Numbered from the stretch's first letter, positions 20,931-33,143 are shown. The stretch is 64,000 nt of DNA from Ricinus communis (GCF_019578655.1 NC_063258.1:10296802-10360801); one strand, 5' to 3'. Translations and numbers: made by a program. Notes: generated by a model not told the origin, from the sequence alone.

Positions 20931-21885
20931 GCATGATGAGTATTCCCGGTTTGGTGTTGCACTTGGCCTCTATGACCATGCGACCATAGGTCGGATGATT
21001 TGGAGGTTCCTTATACAGCGGGAGTTTCTTTTGACAAGGCTAGGGAGACCATCTCAGGAGGGACGACCTTACTACACGAGCAAGTCCAAGGCGTCTAGCC
21101 TCTCTAATAACTGCGCTATCTTCCTTTGCTTGCATATGCATTGATAGGGCGAGGGGATGATTTTAGAGTGGTCACCTAGCATGATGTATTTTGTTTATGG
21201 GCCCTACATTAAAGGAGTCGCGGGGGTGGGCCGTGGGGTATGTGTTAGCCAAGCAATGCAACATTGTTACTAGGGACAGAAGACTTTTATATGTTTGGGA
21301 CCTTATGTGACCGGGATTGCTAGGAGGATGGACCTACTAGACAAAGCTCTACTAGATGAGTTGATGCTTGTAGGCGAGATGACCCTGCTACGCCTACTAC
21401 TATCGGCATATGAGGATGATCACCCCGGGAGGACGGGGGCCCTAGGACCCGGTACAAACTTCTTGGTCGATGGTCAAGGGCGGCTTGGGAGGAGGCGGGG
21501 GGAGCTCCTAGACACCGCAAACATTCATGGCTCCTCCAGAGCCTTCATCCTCATGGCTACTCTTCCATCTAGTGTGCAAATTAATGAGGCGTGCAAGATT
21601 TGATCGGATCATTGACATGCGGCAACCACACGGAGCGGAGTTCGGCGAGTTTCAAGGAGGTTAGGCGCGGTTCCAACACTTTGATGCTATGCGGAGGTAG
21701 ATTCGGATTTGCTACATGAGGCTGTAGACCTGGGAAGACGAGATAGAGGCAATCTTGCATGGGGAATATGATGGGCGATTTGACTTTGCTAATTTTGGCG
21801 AGTATTTTCCACCTCTAGCGGTCGATGATGCACCTTCTCCAATAGCACCGGCTCCACTACCACCACTAGCCCAACAAGATGAATA
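20931..21885 (+). pseudogene. ORF-3, ATHILA ORF-1-like, middle and C-terminal part
   Basis: Starts within the domain as VDLHDEYSRFGVALGLYDHA (20,929 onward). RSKASSL-like residues follow, and a second frame reads MGPYVTGIARRMDLLDKALL with LVGEMTLLRLLL (21,295-21,480). A region near 21,780-21,880 reads YFPPLAVDDAPSP and a proline-rich end, then a stop. These are the core and tail of the Athila ORF-3 family. The N-terminal part containing FDIVEPTYRELT is missing, replaced by the direct repeat at 20,472-20,930. It is partner to the reverse-strand copy at 23,851-24,739 across the intervening LTR. Confidence 0.65.
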
Positions 21886-22434
21886 GGGGTATCTCTTCGT
21901 ATTTATCTCTTTTTCTTGTACTTGTTATGTTGCTTTGACTCTTTTATACACTTTGTAGGCGGTGTGTCCTTCAAGTGTAGGGTGGGTAAACTGTTGTTTT
22001 GGCTTTTCTTTTCTTATATTTTCTGATTTTTATATAGTGTATTATTGATGATGTATAGATTTGGGACCCTTTAGGATGTTCATTAGCTTTCTATTTATCT
22101 TTGAAAGATTGATAGTTATAATTATGAGCATGAGATTTTTCCTCCTTGTTGCTTGTTGCTTTTAGAATATTATTGGGCAATTTTTAGTTTATCATAGTGG
22201 TTGGGTTAAATAAGTGTTATTTGACCATTCTTTAAGTCGATTAATTTGAATTTGATTAGTTGTTGGATTTGTGTATGAATTAATTAAATGATGATTTGAT
22301 TGATGGTATTTAGACACCTTATGCAAATGTACACACTTAAATTGTGAGTTTTGAACCTAATTGAGTATACATCATAAATGCTCCTTTTTCTTGTTTGAGT
22401 GTGCATTATATTCTTCTTATTTCTAGAACTTGCT
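21886..22434 (+). other. Athila 3' untranslated region (forward)
   Basis: Runs from the ORF-3 stop to the LTR at 22,435. The segment CAAGTGTAGGGTGGGTAAAC near 21,975 corresponds to CAAGTGTGGGTGGGTATC on the reverse strand of N1 (near 30,300). It ends in TCTAGAACTTGC directly before TTGATATGC. No coding. Confidence 0.6.
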
Positions 22435-23797
22435 TGATATGCATTGTATAGTTATCTTGTTTTATGCCATAATCACACGTGTTTTGGTTCCTTTCATGTT
22501 TGAGGTGATCATCGATGGACGCTATCGATGTCGAGGGGAGATCACGTGCAAATCTGGACCAAAATCTATCAAAATTAAGCAAGGGCTACCATTTCAAGGT
22601 TGAGCATGCCGCACTTTGGCCGTCTTGAACCATCAACATTTGACCCTTGAAAGTGTCCTTTAGGCACGGTTTAGGGAGCCACCACGGCCTTCATCACTTG
22701 CCGTGGTGGCTCGGCTTACCGGCGAGATCACGGTCGGGGAAGACCTAATTTTGGGACTCGAGGGTCCAACCGACTGGACTCGACTGTCTTTGGCCGAGCT
22801 CGGGCTTAGCCCTTTGCCATCTTTGGGACAATTATATAGGTAAAAATCGGAATTATTTTGCTAGGGTTTAGTTTTACGACTTGATTTTTCACATACATGC
22901 ACAAGCCACCCTTTTTCGGACTTTGAAATTCGACTTTGGGAGACTATTTAGCATATTGAAGAATGGACTCTAGTGGTTTAAGCATCACATTGAAGATCAA
23001 GAGTGTATTTGGAGGCATTCGAGAGGCAATTTGAGGTTCATCATTGATTTTGGGATTTAGGGTTGTTCATGCGAGCTGAAAAGAAGGGTGTACATGTTTT
23101 CAATTTGCTTTTCTATATTTGTTCCTTACTTTATGTTATTTATTAGCATGAGTAGCTAGAGCTTTTGAACCCTTTAGGGTTCCTTTCTTTGATGGATTGC
23201 ATTTTATGTTTATAAGATTTTGATTATCAATGCTTGTTTTCTTCTTGCTTTCATTATTAATAAGAAATTGCATTATTCATGAGGCGTTGTGAATTGTGAT
23301 GTTCGGATTGCTTTATGTAATTGAGAAGTTACTTTAGTAATTGAAAATTTGAATAGCAAGAACTAGTTAATGATCAGCTTAGAGATAAGGGTAATTGGCT
23401 GCTTGATTAATAATTAACAACTCTTAATAGTAGTGGATTTAATCTTAAGGCTAACTTAAAATCAATCATTAGGAAGAGATTCCATTATTTAGGTTCTTAG
23501 GTTTAGGGAAATCAAATTCAATTTAGAATCCGGCTCACGAGTAATCACGATTGGTAATCAATATAATCTCACCTTCGCTAAAGTCTAACTAGCTTAGGTC
23601 CCTTGGGTTTGCTTTTTCCTTGATTGTTTCACTAAATCTTTGTTGTTTGACATTTAGTTAATCACTTAGCTTGCATCTAGTTATAGAATAGTAACTTTAT
23701 TGACTTTGTTAAGTTTAGATAATATAAGACAACTGCGGTAGCTCTAGGATCATCCTTTTAGAATACGACCTTGATACTCGCCAATGGTGCTAGTGTG
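22435..23797 (+). repeat. Athila-type LTR, family A, copy 3 (forward, both ends damaged)
   Basis: Begins TGATATGCAT, then jumps over about 50 bases to AGTTATCTTG. It carries CACACGTGTTTTGGTTCC, a GC-rich U3 with cacgg blocks, the TATA segment ATTATATAGG near 22,831 and the common body (GAAGAGATTCCA, AGTCTAACTAGCTTAG). The last 55 or so bases are missing. At 23,797 the sequence TGTGCAT continues into a second copy of the 3' untranslated end. Confidence 0.8.
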
Positions 23798-23850
23798 CAT
23801 TGCATTCTTCTCATTTCTAGAACTTGCTCGATAATTCATGTTGAGGTCAT
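23798..23850 (+). repeat. 40-base duplicate of the 3' untranslated end
   Basis: GTGTGCATTGCATTC, then TTCTCATTTCTAGAACTTGC and TCGATA. It repeats 22,400-22,437 just upstream of the LTR. The LTR is therefore bracketed by a much longer repeat than a target duplication. Confidence 0.65.
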
Positions 23851-24739
23851 ATGAACAATCAAATGTTATGAAATGATAAGGGCACTTAGGATTCACCATT
23901 CTAGCCAAAAGCAACTGTGAATATCTCCCTTTAGTTAGCCAAGTTGAGCATATCCACTTTCTTCATGTTTACCATTATGCTTAATCATCATGCCTCTGAC
24001 GTTAACTCATCCAATAAATCTCTATCTAGTAGCTCCATCCTCCTAGCAATCCTAGTCACATAAGGTCCAAACATATCCAAGTCTTCTTTTAGTCCCTAGT
24101 AATAGCCTTGCCTTCACTAACACATATCCATGTCCACCCTCCTTTTCTAACAAGCCCATAAATAGAATACATCAAGTTTGGGTGACCACTCCAAAACTTT
24201 CCCTTTCCTTGTCAATGTATATGCGAGGCGGTGAAGAAAGAGCAAGCTATTAGAGAGGCAGGATGCCTTGGACTTGCTCGGGTAGTAAGGCTTGTCCCCT
24301 CGAGAGATGGTATCAAGCCTTGGTTAAAAGAAACTCCTAGACTGTATAAGGAGCCTACGAAATGATATGACTCTTTAGTGGCACGATCATAGAGGCCAAG
24401 TCGACACCAAATTGGGGAATACTCATCATGTAAGTCTACCCTCCCAGCCGAAAATGAGATGGCTTGTGCTACCAATCTTATCTGAGTCTGAAGGAAGAAG
24501 GTAGATGCAAACTCGGTGAGCTCCCTGTAAGTAGGCTCCATAATCTTGAGAAGGCCTTAAAGGGTGGAGTCTGAAGTATCTCTCGAACCTCGGTGGCTAG
24601 GCCGACTGTCTCCAATGCCTACCGAGTCTATGTCATGCGGAGTTGTAGGTGGAGATGGGCGAGATAGGATCGAATGCCTTCTCTTGCATATACCCACCTT
24701 CTTGGGTCTTTCGGGCCGCTCGGACCATGGTACATGCAT
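23851..24739 (-). pseudogene. ORF-3, ATHILA ORF-1-like (reverse)
   Basis: On the reverse strand a possible start at about 24,733 (MVRAARKTQE, frame shifted later) is followed by MEPTYRELTEFASTFFLQ (24,541-24,488). Next come GRVDLHDEYSP and LGLYDRATKE, and after a frame change FGPYVTRIARRMELLDRDLL near 24,060. The family signature (E-PTYRELT, LHDEYS, GLYD, YVTR-ARR) is thus almost complete, but at least four frame changes occur. The upstream leader intron is present to 25,004, where LTR-B of H1 cuts it. Confidence 0.65.
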
Positions 24740-25003
24740 GAAAATTGATCAAACTATTGCCAAAATTGTATTCCTTGCACTAAAGAAATAATTATTCCAA
24801 TAATAGCAATAGTTTAATAGCAATACAACATTAATAGCATACCCTGATAAAAGAAATCCATAATATCCACAGTAGTAACTAATAAACTAAAATAAATCAT
24901 ATGACAATTCAACATTAAAGGAAAAATAAGAAATTGAGCTACATAACAAAATTGACTAAGACATTAAAATAGAAAACAAAATAAAAATTTCAAGAAAATG
25001 AAC
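24740..25003 (-). other. Part of the ORF-3 leader intron (reverse)
   Basis: AT-rich and non-coding. It resembles 33,160-33,640 of N1 in composition and in position directly upstream of an ORF-3 start. It is cut by the H1 LTR. Confidence 0.4.
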
Positions 25004-26435
25004 TAATATGCATAATTTTACACATTTCTTGACATATTATTGAATTTTCTTAGCATTAATTATATTTTATTCCAAGATCACCCGTGTTTTGTGTCCTTTC
25101 TTGTTTCATGAGATTTTATAGGTCCATCATCAGTGCCTTAGCAATTTTAGATTAATCGGTGAAAGCGAATGGAATTATAAGCTTTTTAACCTCGGGTTGA
25201 CTTACGGGAAGTCAATGCGGCTATGTTGGAGCACTGTGCGAAATTCCAAGCCGTGTAGCTTAAACACTTTGAAGTAGCAAGTTCTGCGAGGTACCACACC
25301 ACGGAGCACGGCCATGCTTGATTCAGTTCATTCTATCAATTAGGAGTCCAACACGGCTGGGATCGGCCCGTGTTGGAGGACACAGTGGAACACACCCATA
25401 TTTACACAATGAATAAAGGAGCGAGCCAAAAGAAAAGCGAGTTTGAATCGGCGATTTTAATTTTGATCTTCCGTTGTAATTTTGCTAGATGTGTTGTCGG
25501 GCATTTTAGGGGCTTCCACAGGCGATTCCATCTTGGAATGTCGATTCGTGATCTGGATTTTGGATTGAAGATTGAGGAGGAGTTTTGGAGCAAATCAAGA
25601 AGCAATTCTATAGATGAACTGGCGTAGATCAAGGCTTTGAGCTATTCATCCAATTCTAGGAAAGGGAGTATATGTTTCAATTTGTTTGTTCTTTCATTGT
25701 AATTGAATTCCTATTTGCTTTAGACATGAACATGTCTAGCTAGATTAGTTGAACCCATTAGGGTTCCTTGCTATATTGGCTTTGTCTTGAATTGAGATTG
25801 TTTGAGTTTCCTTTCTTGTATTCTTTTGCAATTAATAATATAAATCTAGTTTTGTAACATTGATTGTATTGATTACTATTCATAGAATTCTTTTAGCAAT
25901 TGAGAAATTGCAATCGAGTTCAGAAATTTAATTGCAAGAATAGGTTAATTTTCACTTAGAGGTAAGGTTAATTAATTTCTTTGGATTAAGAATTAACAAA
26001 GCTTAATAGAGGTGGATTAATACTTAGGGATTACTTAATAATCAATCGTTAGGAAGAGATTCTAACTTTAGGTTCTTAGGTTTAGGAATTAAGTTGTCTC
26101 GAGAGAAATGAATTTAGTTTAGAATCCATCCACGGGTAGCATAATCGGACTCAATAATCTATTAACTTTTGTTTGATAGCCGGTAGTCTAGGTCCTCTTT
26201 GGGTTTGCTTTCTGTATTGATTATTCTCTTTACTCATTCATTCTCGCATTACACTTAGAATTTAGCTTTTAGTAAATCTAGAAACCTTTGTTATTAATTT
26301 TAGACTAGATAACAATGAGCAAGTAGTAACACTAGGATTTCACTTTTTAGAGGGATCGATATTCTTAATACTTGTCATTGTGCTGGCGCATCAATAGGTT
26401 CACTGCCTTAGTTGTAATTGCATAAGCATATGCGC
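25004..26435 (+). repeat. Athila-type LTR, family B, 5' LTR of element H1
   Basis: Starts TAATATGCATAATTTTACAC (family start TGATATGC with G to A) and ends ...CATATGCGCA at 26,435. It shares with family A the order ATCACCCGTGTTTTG, AATTAACAAAGCTTAATAGA, GAAGAGATTC, TAGGTTCTTAGGTTTAGG and ATCAATAGGTTCACTGCCTTA, but U3 is clearly different. A primer site follows at 26,445, so this is a 5' LTR. Its 3' partner is not in the window. Confidence 0.75.
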
Positions 26436-26444
26436 ATTAAGTTT

Positions 26445-26462
26445 TAAGCGCCATTCTTGGGA
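26445..26462 (+). other. Primer binding site of H1, tRNA-Asp type (decayed)
   Basis: TAAGCGCCATTCTTGGGA just downstream of the LTR. It recalls TGGCGCCGTTGCCGGGGA, the site matching tRNA-Asp used by Athila-like elements, with several changes. Confidence 0.45.
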
Positions 26463-26594
26463 ATCTTTATTTGAAAACTAGAGTGAAATTCTCTATTTAT
26501 TACTTTATCCATATTTCTTTTCTATTTTTGTCATTTAATTTTTATTCATTTATTTGTTTGGTTTGTTCTTTGTCTTGTTCATTTCGGGTAGTTT

Positions 26595-27379
26595 ATGACT
26601 GGGAGTTCTAATCCTGCACCAATAGACCCTCTGCTAGAACCAAAGCAATCCCTCGAGCAACTAAGAGCGATTTGATGTGGAGGAGGGCAGATTGAGATTC
26701 TGTCCATACACCCGGTAGACATGGGAGGCGACAACATTGAAGCAAGTAGGATGGTGTCGAGTTTGCTAGACCTTCCTTAGAGGGAATGCACACTAGTATA
26801 TTAAGGCCACACTGTTGGAGTGAGGAATTTCGAAATTAAGCCAAATGTCACTTACATAGTGCGGGAGGTGTCTTGTTTGGGGCTTGCCCAATGAAGATCT
26901 TAATGCCCACATCGCGAATTTCTTGGAGATTTGTGATACCTTCGAGATAAATGGGACTAGCGATGATGCCATTCGACTTAGGTTGTTCCCATATTCCTTG
27001 AGGATAAAGCAAAGAGATAACTACAATCCTACCATTAACACTATCACCACACAGAGTTCTTTGGTGAGAAATTTCTTTATAAGTACTTTCCTCCATTAAG
27101 GCAAAGATGCATAATAATATTTCTTCTTTTGTGCGGTTTGATTATGAGAGCATGTATGATGCGTGGGAGAGGTACAAGGACCTGCTGAGATGTTGCCCAC
27201 ACCACAGTTTGCCATTATGGATGCGGTCGAGACTTTTATAGTGGCTTGAACTTAGCCACGAGGCGGATGGTAGATGCACATTGCGGTGGAGCCATTAATG
27301 AGGCGCCATAGCGGTGAGAATTTAATTGAGGAGATGGCCATGAACACATATTGGTGGCAATCTTCTAGGACTAGGCTAG
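26595..27379 (+). pseudogene. H1 gag, first part (broken, interrupted by N1)
   Basis: This is the capsid gene of element H1. The ATG at 26,595 starts MTGSSNPAPIDPLLEPKQS, the family's usual N-terminus, with a stop after 26 codons. Further frames give LANEDLNAHIANFLEICDTF and DDAIRLRLFPYSLR (26,880-27,000), then YESMYDAWERYKDLLRCCP near 27,145 and NLIEEMAMNTYWWQSSRTR near 27,315. These are the capsid-like core motifs. The reading continues after N1 at 38,758. Regulation would be from the LTR at 25,004. Confidence 0.75.
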
Positions 27380-28827
27380 TGATAGGCTATTTCTATAGCT
27401 ACAATCTAAGGCGGTGAACCTATCGATGCGGACTAGCACTAACGCAGTATCAAGTTCGTATTCTCGGGAAAGGGTGATCCTAAAACTCTGCATTGTCTTA
27501 TGATATCTAACCTAACAAGATCGATGAAGTTACTATTCTATGATTAGATGGAAGCAAAGTGATTAAGTAAGTGTCAAGCGATCGAAAGGATTTCATGGAA
27601 CAATCAAAGGAAAAAGCAAACCTAAGGGGACCTAAGCTAGTTGGATTTTAGTGAAGGTAGAGATTATATTGATTACCAATTGCAATTACAGTGAGCGGAT
27701 TCTAAATTGAATTCGACTTCCCTCTTGAGAATATCGAATCCTAAACCTAAGAACCTAAGCGATGAAATCTCTTACTAACGATTGATTTTAGGTTATCCTT
27801 AAGATTAAATCCACCACTTATCAAGAGTTGTTAATTCTTAATCCGTCTAGTCAATTACCCTTATCTCTAAGTGATCATTAACCAATTCTTGCTATTCAAA
27901 TTTCCAATTTCTAAATGAACTTCTCAATTACATAAAGCAATCTAAATACCACAACTCACAACATCTCATGAATAATGTGATTTCTCATTAATAGTGAAAG
28001 CAAGAAGAAACAAGCATTGATAATCAAAGTCTCATAAACACTAAAAGCAATCCGACAACATAGGAAGCCCAATGGGTTCAACAATTTTAGCTACTCATGC
28101 TAATAAGCAACATAAATTAAGGAACAAATACAGAAAAGCAATTTGAAAGCATGTACACTCCTCTTCTTCAAGTCGGATGAAAAGCCCTAAATTCTAAAAT
28201 CTGAATGATGAACCCTAAATTGCCTCTTGAATGCCTCCACATCCACTCTTGATCTTCAATAATGTTTAAACCAATGTAATCCTTCCTTCAATAGGTGAAA
28301 TAGTCTCCTAAAGTCGAATATTGAAGTTTGGAAAAGGATGGTTCATGCATGTATGTGTGAAATCAAGTCAGAAAATCAAACCCTAGCAAAATAATCCGCA
28401 TTTGCCTATATAAATGTCTATCTTGATCGGCGTCAACCATGGTCAAGTGTCTTGATCCCGGCCGTGTTGGATCTTGAGTCCCATAAATTAGGGCTTCTTG
28501 GCCATTCCCTCACGGTGCTAAGCCACCACGGGCGTGATGGTGGCCGTGGTGGGCTCGAAAATCATGCCAACTCTTGAGGTCAAGTGTTGATGGTTCGGCA
28601 TGGCTAGAGTCCGGTAGTGCTCAACCTTAAAATGGTAGCCGTTGCTCAATTTTGATGGATTCGGTCCATATTTGCATGTATTTCCCTCAACAACTGATAA
28701 TGTCCATCAATAATCACTTGAAACATGAAAGGAACCAAAACACATGTGATTGGGAATAACAAAAGATAACTATGCATAAAAATGGAAGCAATTGGGCATA
28801 TAAACATGTATAAAATGATGCACATCA
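27380..28827 (-). repeat. N1 3' LTR, family A
   Basis: 1,448 bases. Ends are TGATAGGCTATTTC at the inner side and TGCACATCA at 28,827. On the reverse strand the U3 has cacgg/ccaccacgg blocks, then a TATA segment ATTTATATAGG near 28,415. The polypurine tract is adjacent at 28,828. Confidence 0.85.
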
Positions 28828-30560
28828 AATCACCTACACTTAAGCTTTTGCTTGTCCTCAAGCAATCAATCACTCAATACATATACAAGCAACAATCACC
28901 CCTCAAAATCCATGCTAAAGTTCACAACTTAACCTTATTCAATATATAGAGGATGAAACTCGAGTAGCTAAATAAATCATACACTTTCAAAGAAGAACTA
29001 TAGTAATACCATCTCAAAATACAACTTTTATAACAACTCGGCATTAAAGGCCAAGAACCATTGCCTCACGGGAATCTCTCAAATCACTCATAGTGTTTCT
29101 TTGGTAAATAAGAAAATTCCCTTCAATGCAGCTGCATAAGACCTATTACCATAAGCTCACTCATAAATCTCATCTTAAACTCTGCGAATAAGCGAATACA
29201 AAATCAAAGGGTCTTTACAAGGGTTGAAATGTGGCTAAGGTGAAGGTAAGAATATTTGGGTAGAAGTGTAAAGTATACTGAAAGATCATGCAATTATTTA
29301 GAATGAATGGTTCAGGAGCTGAATGCCAAAACAACAAAATACTCACCAAGCCTTATTTGAAGTAAAGGATGCTCACAAAATTAAATCCAAAAGAGATAAG
29401 AGCTAAGAGATAAGAAATAAGTCAAAATTCTTTTTTATTTTATTTTTCTTCTTTATTTTTCTTTCTCTTTTTTAGCATATATATATGTCCAACATACTTA
29501 CGGGGCTGCATGATTAGTTACATAAACAACGAGCAGTTGTCCTAATTTGGATTGAAGGGAGCATCAAAGAATGAGTAAAAAGATTAAGTGAATTTATAAC
29601 AAAATTAGGCACTATGATTTCATAAAAGAAGAAGCATAACACATAATTATTCAGTATACAGGGTGAAAGAAAGATAAATATATAGAATGGTGTATGTGTA
29701 GTGTATAGGTGCAAATCATAAAGAAAAGGTTAAGGCTCAAAACTGGTTGACTAATGGAAATAAATGGTAGGCTTTTGGCTAGATGTGGTGAATTCTAAGT
29801 TGCCCAAATCATCTAATGGTATTCAAAGTTCATGTAACCTCAACAAGTGTTAGAGAACAAGTTCTAGAAACAACATTAAGTACAATGGACACTCAAACAA
29901 GAAAAATCATGAGCACAATTTGCAATGGATGCTCAAATTTTGGTTCAAAACTCATGTTTGCAATGGCTAAAATTTGCAATTGGTTCCCGGACTTATCAAT
30001 TGAATCATCACATAAATTGTATAAGAGATTGACATAATCAAAGTTCAAAGATGAAGGTTGTAAATTTGCAAGGAACTCAAGCAACACCGGTTTAGCAAGA
30101 CCAAATTGACATATAGAATATAGTGAAATTTCTTTCCAAGAACAAAAATCGAGAGGGACAATTGAATTACTATTGTGTGAATTAAGTCATTAATTACGAA
30201 AGAAAAAACTAAGCTTAAATTTCATGAAGAACCTAGGTTCTAACATCCTAAGAATAGTCCATTATCATTGCCTAAACAATTAAGGGATAATAAAACCACA
30301 GATACCCACCCACACTTGAGTATAATGCCCTTAATGTTAGAAAAATAAAATCGGGTATATAACATAGGTAGCACATTAGAAGGGTGAGGTCATATTAAAT
30401 GTACATAGCATAAAGGCAAAGCAAAGTGTTCCACTAAAATAACATAAGATGAAAGAAAAATGAAAATGCCAAAAATAAAATAAAAATAAAGAAAGGCGAG
30501 AAAATAAGGAAAGGAAAAGAATGGCTTGGATCGGTTGGAGGGTGAGGAGTAGGGAAGGCA
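28828..30560 (-). other. N1 3' untranslated region with polypurine tract
   Basis: On the reverse strand AGCAAAAGCTTAAGTGTAGG lies directly before the LTR start. The region is otherwise AT-rich and non-coding, with a G-rich stretch TCAAGTGTGGGTGGGTATC near 30,300-30,320 (a candidate second polypurine tract or processing signal). It is collinear with 14,630-16,040. Confidence 0.7.
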
Positions 30561-30786
30561 TTAAGCGGTGGGAGGAAAGGAAAAATCAAACTCCATATTA
30601 TCGATGAATCATTTTGTGCTCCTACGCCATCTTTTGTATTTGCTCGCCATTCACGTCCATCTGGGTGGCCTACCTATCCAGCCCATGCATAAGCTGTTGG
30701 AGCATATCATTGAACCCTTGAAGCTGTGCCCTAGTCTCATCTTGAAGCGCCTAAACTCCTTCACAAAGTCTTAGCAATTGTTGTGC
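30561..30786 (-). pseudogene. N1 ORF-3, C-terminal end
   Basis: The reverse-strand frame reads DFVKEFRRLQDETRAQLQ, then GFNDMLQQLMHGLDR and ATQMDVNGEQIQKMA with one stop. This is a charged, probably coiled-coil end of ORF-3. It is separated from the rest of ORF-3 by the LTR at 30,787-31,948. The reading before the LTR (IGAQISALADRLDQV) and this part fit together as one helix-forming segment. Confidence 0.6.
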
Positions 30787-31948
30787 TTTTACTCCCGGAT
30801 CACCCGTGTTTTATGTTCTTTTGCATTTCGGGAGCATTTATAGGACCGTAATCGGTGTTTAGCTTAATTCATCAAGATCGGACAAGAGCCCGCGTTGCAC
30901 ACATTGAGCATGACTTGAGTCAAGGCCGTCTTGACCATCACTGCGTGAACTTGGTCTTCAAAATAATGGTTTGGGCACGGTTTCTAAGGCCACCACGGGC
31001 CATGGTGGGTGGATCCACACGCTAACGGCCGGCCTTGACCATCCATGAGAGAGACTTGATGGGCTGGTTCGGTTTTGCATAGTCTTTGAGTTCGGGAGAG
31101 AGTTGCGGAGAGGAAGAACCCTAGAATCACAAGGTTCCGAGTGCAAATAGTAGTGGAGCAATTCAAGATTCATTTGGGAGATTAATCATAGTGCGGATCC
31201 AGTTTGGAGTTGTTCATCCAATTCGAGAGAAAAGGGTGTACATGTTTCATTTTCATTATTCTTCCATTGTAATTGATTTCCTAGTTGTTTTAAACATGAA
31301 CATGTTTAGCTAGTTTGATTAAATCCATTGGGATTTCTTTACTATATTGGCTTCTTCTTGCTTTCGGTGTTAATAAGATAATGCATTATTCATGAGACGT
31401 TATGAGCTGTGGTGTTTAGATTGCTTTATGAGATTGATAAGTCCATTTGGCAATTGGAATTTTGGGCTGTTAATAATCCTTAGAGATAAGGATAGTTAAC
31501 TAGCCGGGATTAAGAATTAATAAAGCTTAATATAGGCGGATTAAAGCTTAATACTAATTTAAGAATCAATCGTTAGGAAGAGATTCCAACTTTAGGTTTT
31601 AGGTTTAGGAATTCGGTTATCTCATTAAATTAATTCATCCATGGGTAGCATAACTGAACTCATCAATCCTTTATCTTTTGTTTGATTGCCAACTAGTTTA
31701 GGTTCCCTTTGGGTTTGCTTTCTTGTCTTGGTTATTTCATTTATCCATTTATTCATGCATCTCCCTTAGAACTTAGCTTGTAGCTATTAGTTAGTTTAGA
31801 AATTATTCATCATTCATTTTGGGTTAATATAATAAAGAACAAAGAAGTAACTCTATGCTTTCATTTTCTCGAGGAATCGACCTTGATACTGCGCCATGAG
31901 TGCTAGGCGCATCGATAGGTTCAACGCCTTAGATTGTGGCGATCATCA
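30787..31948 (+). repeat. Athila-type LTR, family B, nested in N1 ORF-3 (5' truncated)
   Basis: Starts CCCGGATCACCCGTGTTTTA without the first 85 or so bases of family B. It shares the body with 25,004-26,435 (AAACATGAACATGTTTAGCT, AATCAATCGTTAGGAAGAG, CTTTGGGTTTGCTTTCTTG) and ends near GGCGATCATCA. It is in opposite orientation to N1. Because of the truncation no target duplication can be read. Confidence 0.75.
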
Positions 31949-33143
31949 TAAATCACAAACTTGATCTAGTCGGTCGGCCAAAGCACTAATCTGAGCACCG
32001 ATGTCCTACGCAAAATAAGAAAGGAAGCTCTAGATGTAGGCATAAATACTCTCGTTTAGGAATCCTAACATCACGGAATCTTAGCCATAATGGTCTTGGG
32101 CTCCTCGAGGTGTTGCCTCTCTAGCCTCCCTAACTATAACATTGACGAGCTTGTACCCAATGCCATGTGGTGATGAGTGGCCGTGATCATGCATGTTAAT
32201 CATCTGTCTGATCTCTAATGTTGTCATGTCACCAATCTGAGAAAGCTCGGACAGACAGTCGTCCAGTACATCCAATCTCTTGGCCAACCTAGTCACATAC
32301 GAGCCAAAACAACAATGCATCTTCTTCTGGGTGTCGACTATGAAGGAACATACTTGGCGAGCCAACAAATATCCCATGTCAAGCTTCTTACGATGTTGCA
32401 TAGCCCAGAGAATGAATACATAAGTCTATGTGACCACTCTAAAACTATCTCCTCGGCCTGTAATCGTGTAAGCTAATAATGTATGGAGATAGCAGACATG
32501 ATCCAGAAGGCTAGACGCCTTAGACCTGCTAGGGTAGTATAATTCTAGCCTGACTACTAATGAATCCCACATGGTGTCGTATGAGATTGGGTTGATGTAG
32601 ATGCATCCCTGATACTGCTCTCTTCAGGTCCCCTACTCAATCCATAAACCCAAATGCATGCCGAATCGTGGAACTGACATTGAGAACTCCTTTCCTCCAA
32701 GTCGAGTAAAGCGCATCGGTGATGCTAGTTATGATCATTCTTTATGGGAAGAAGGTCTTTGAGGAATTCAATGGTGAGCTCGCGGTAGGTGGGCTCAATG
32801 ATGTCGAACAATCTTGCATCAAGTAATGTGTCGAACAGTGCACGAACATCCTGAGCCAATCCCACTCTCTCCAGGGATACAAAGTCAATGCATCGTCCAG
32901 CCATTACTTGCTTCCATCTCATGACTTGGAAGCGGCTCTTGTCATCAGCATTTTGAAATGACCATAAGGGATGTCGATCTGGTGCGGGTAGACTTACAGC
33001 TGGTGTTCTTCATGCTCAGACTAGTTGCTATTGTGGCGGGGGTGCTGGTGCTAGTGTTGGTAAAGGTGAAGTGGAAGAAGAAGTTCCCTCGCCACGCGAG
33101 CGCATTGCGGTTGCTATCGACGGGATTGATCTCGGTCCCTCAT
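31949..33143 (-). pseudogene. N1 ORF-3, ATHILA ORF-1-like, main part
   Basis: On the reverse strand, the ATG at 33,143 begins MRDRDQSRR and then a stop. The frame resumes with DDKSRFQVMRWKQVMAGRCI and DFVSLERVGLAQDVRALFDTL (32,945-32,830), FDIIEPTYRELTIEFLKDL (32,820-32,760), and after further shifts FGSYVTRLAKRLDVLDDCL (32,310-32,255) and GDMTTLEIRQMI. This is the most complete N-terminal half of the family in the window. Function is unknown; plant retrotransposon lineages carry it downstream of pol. The leader intron and TATA-like box sit upstream. Confidence 0.7.

Noticed and set aside
30958..31173. Overlapping reverse frames in a GC-rich stretch
   Set aside because: They lie in the U3 of the nested LTR-B copy, where GC content lowers stop frequency, and no similarity to proteins is visible.
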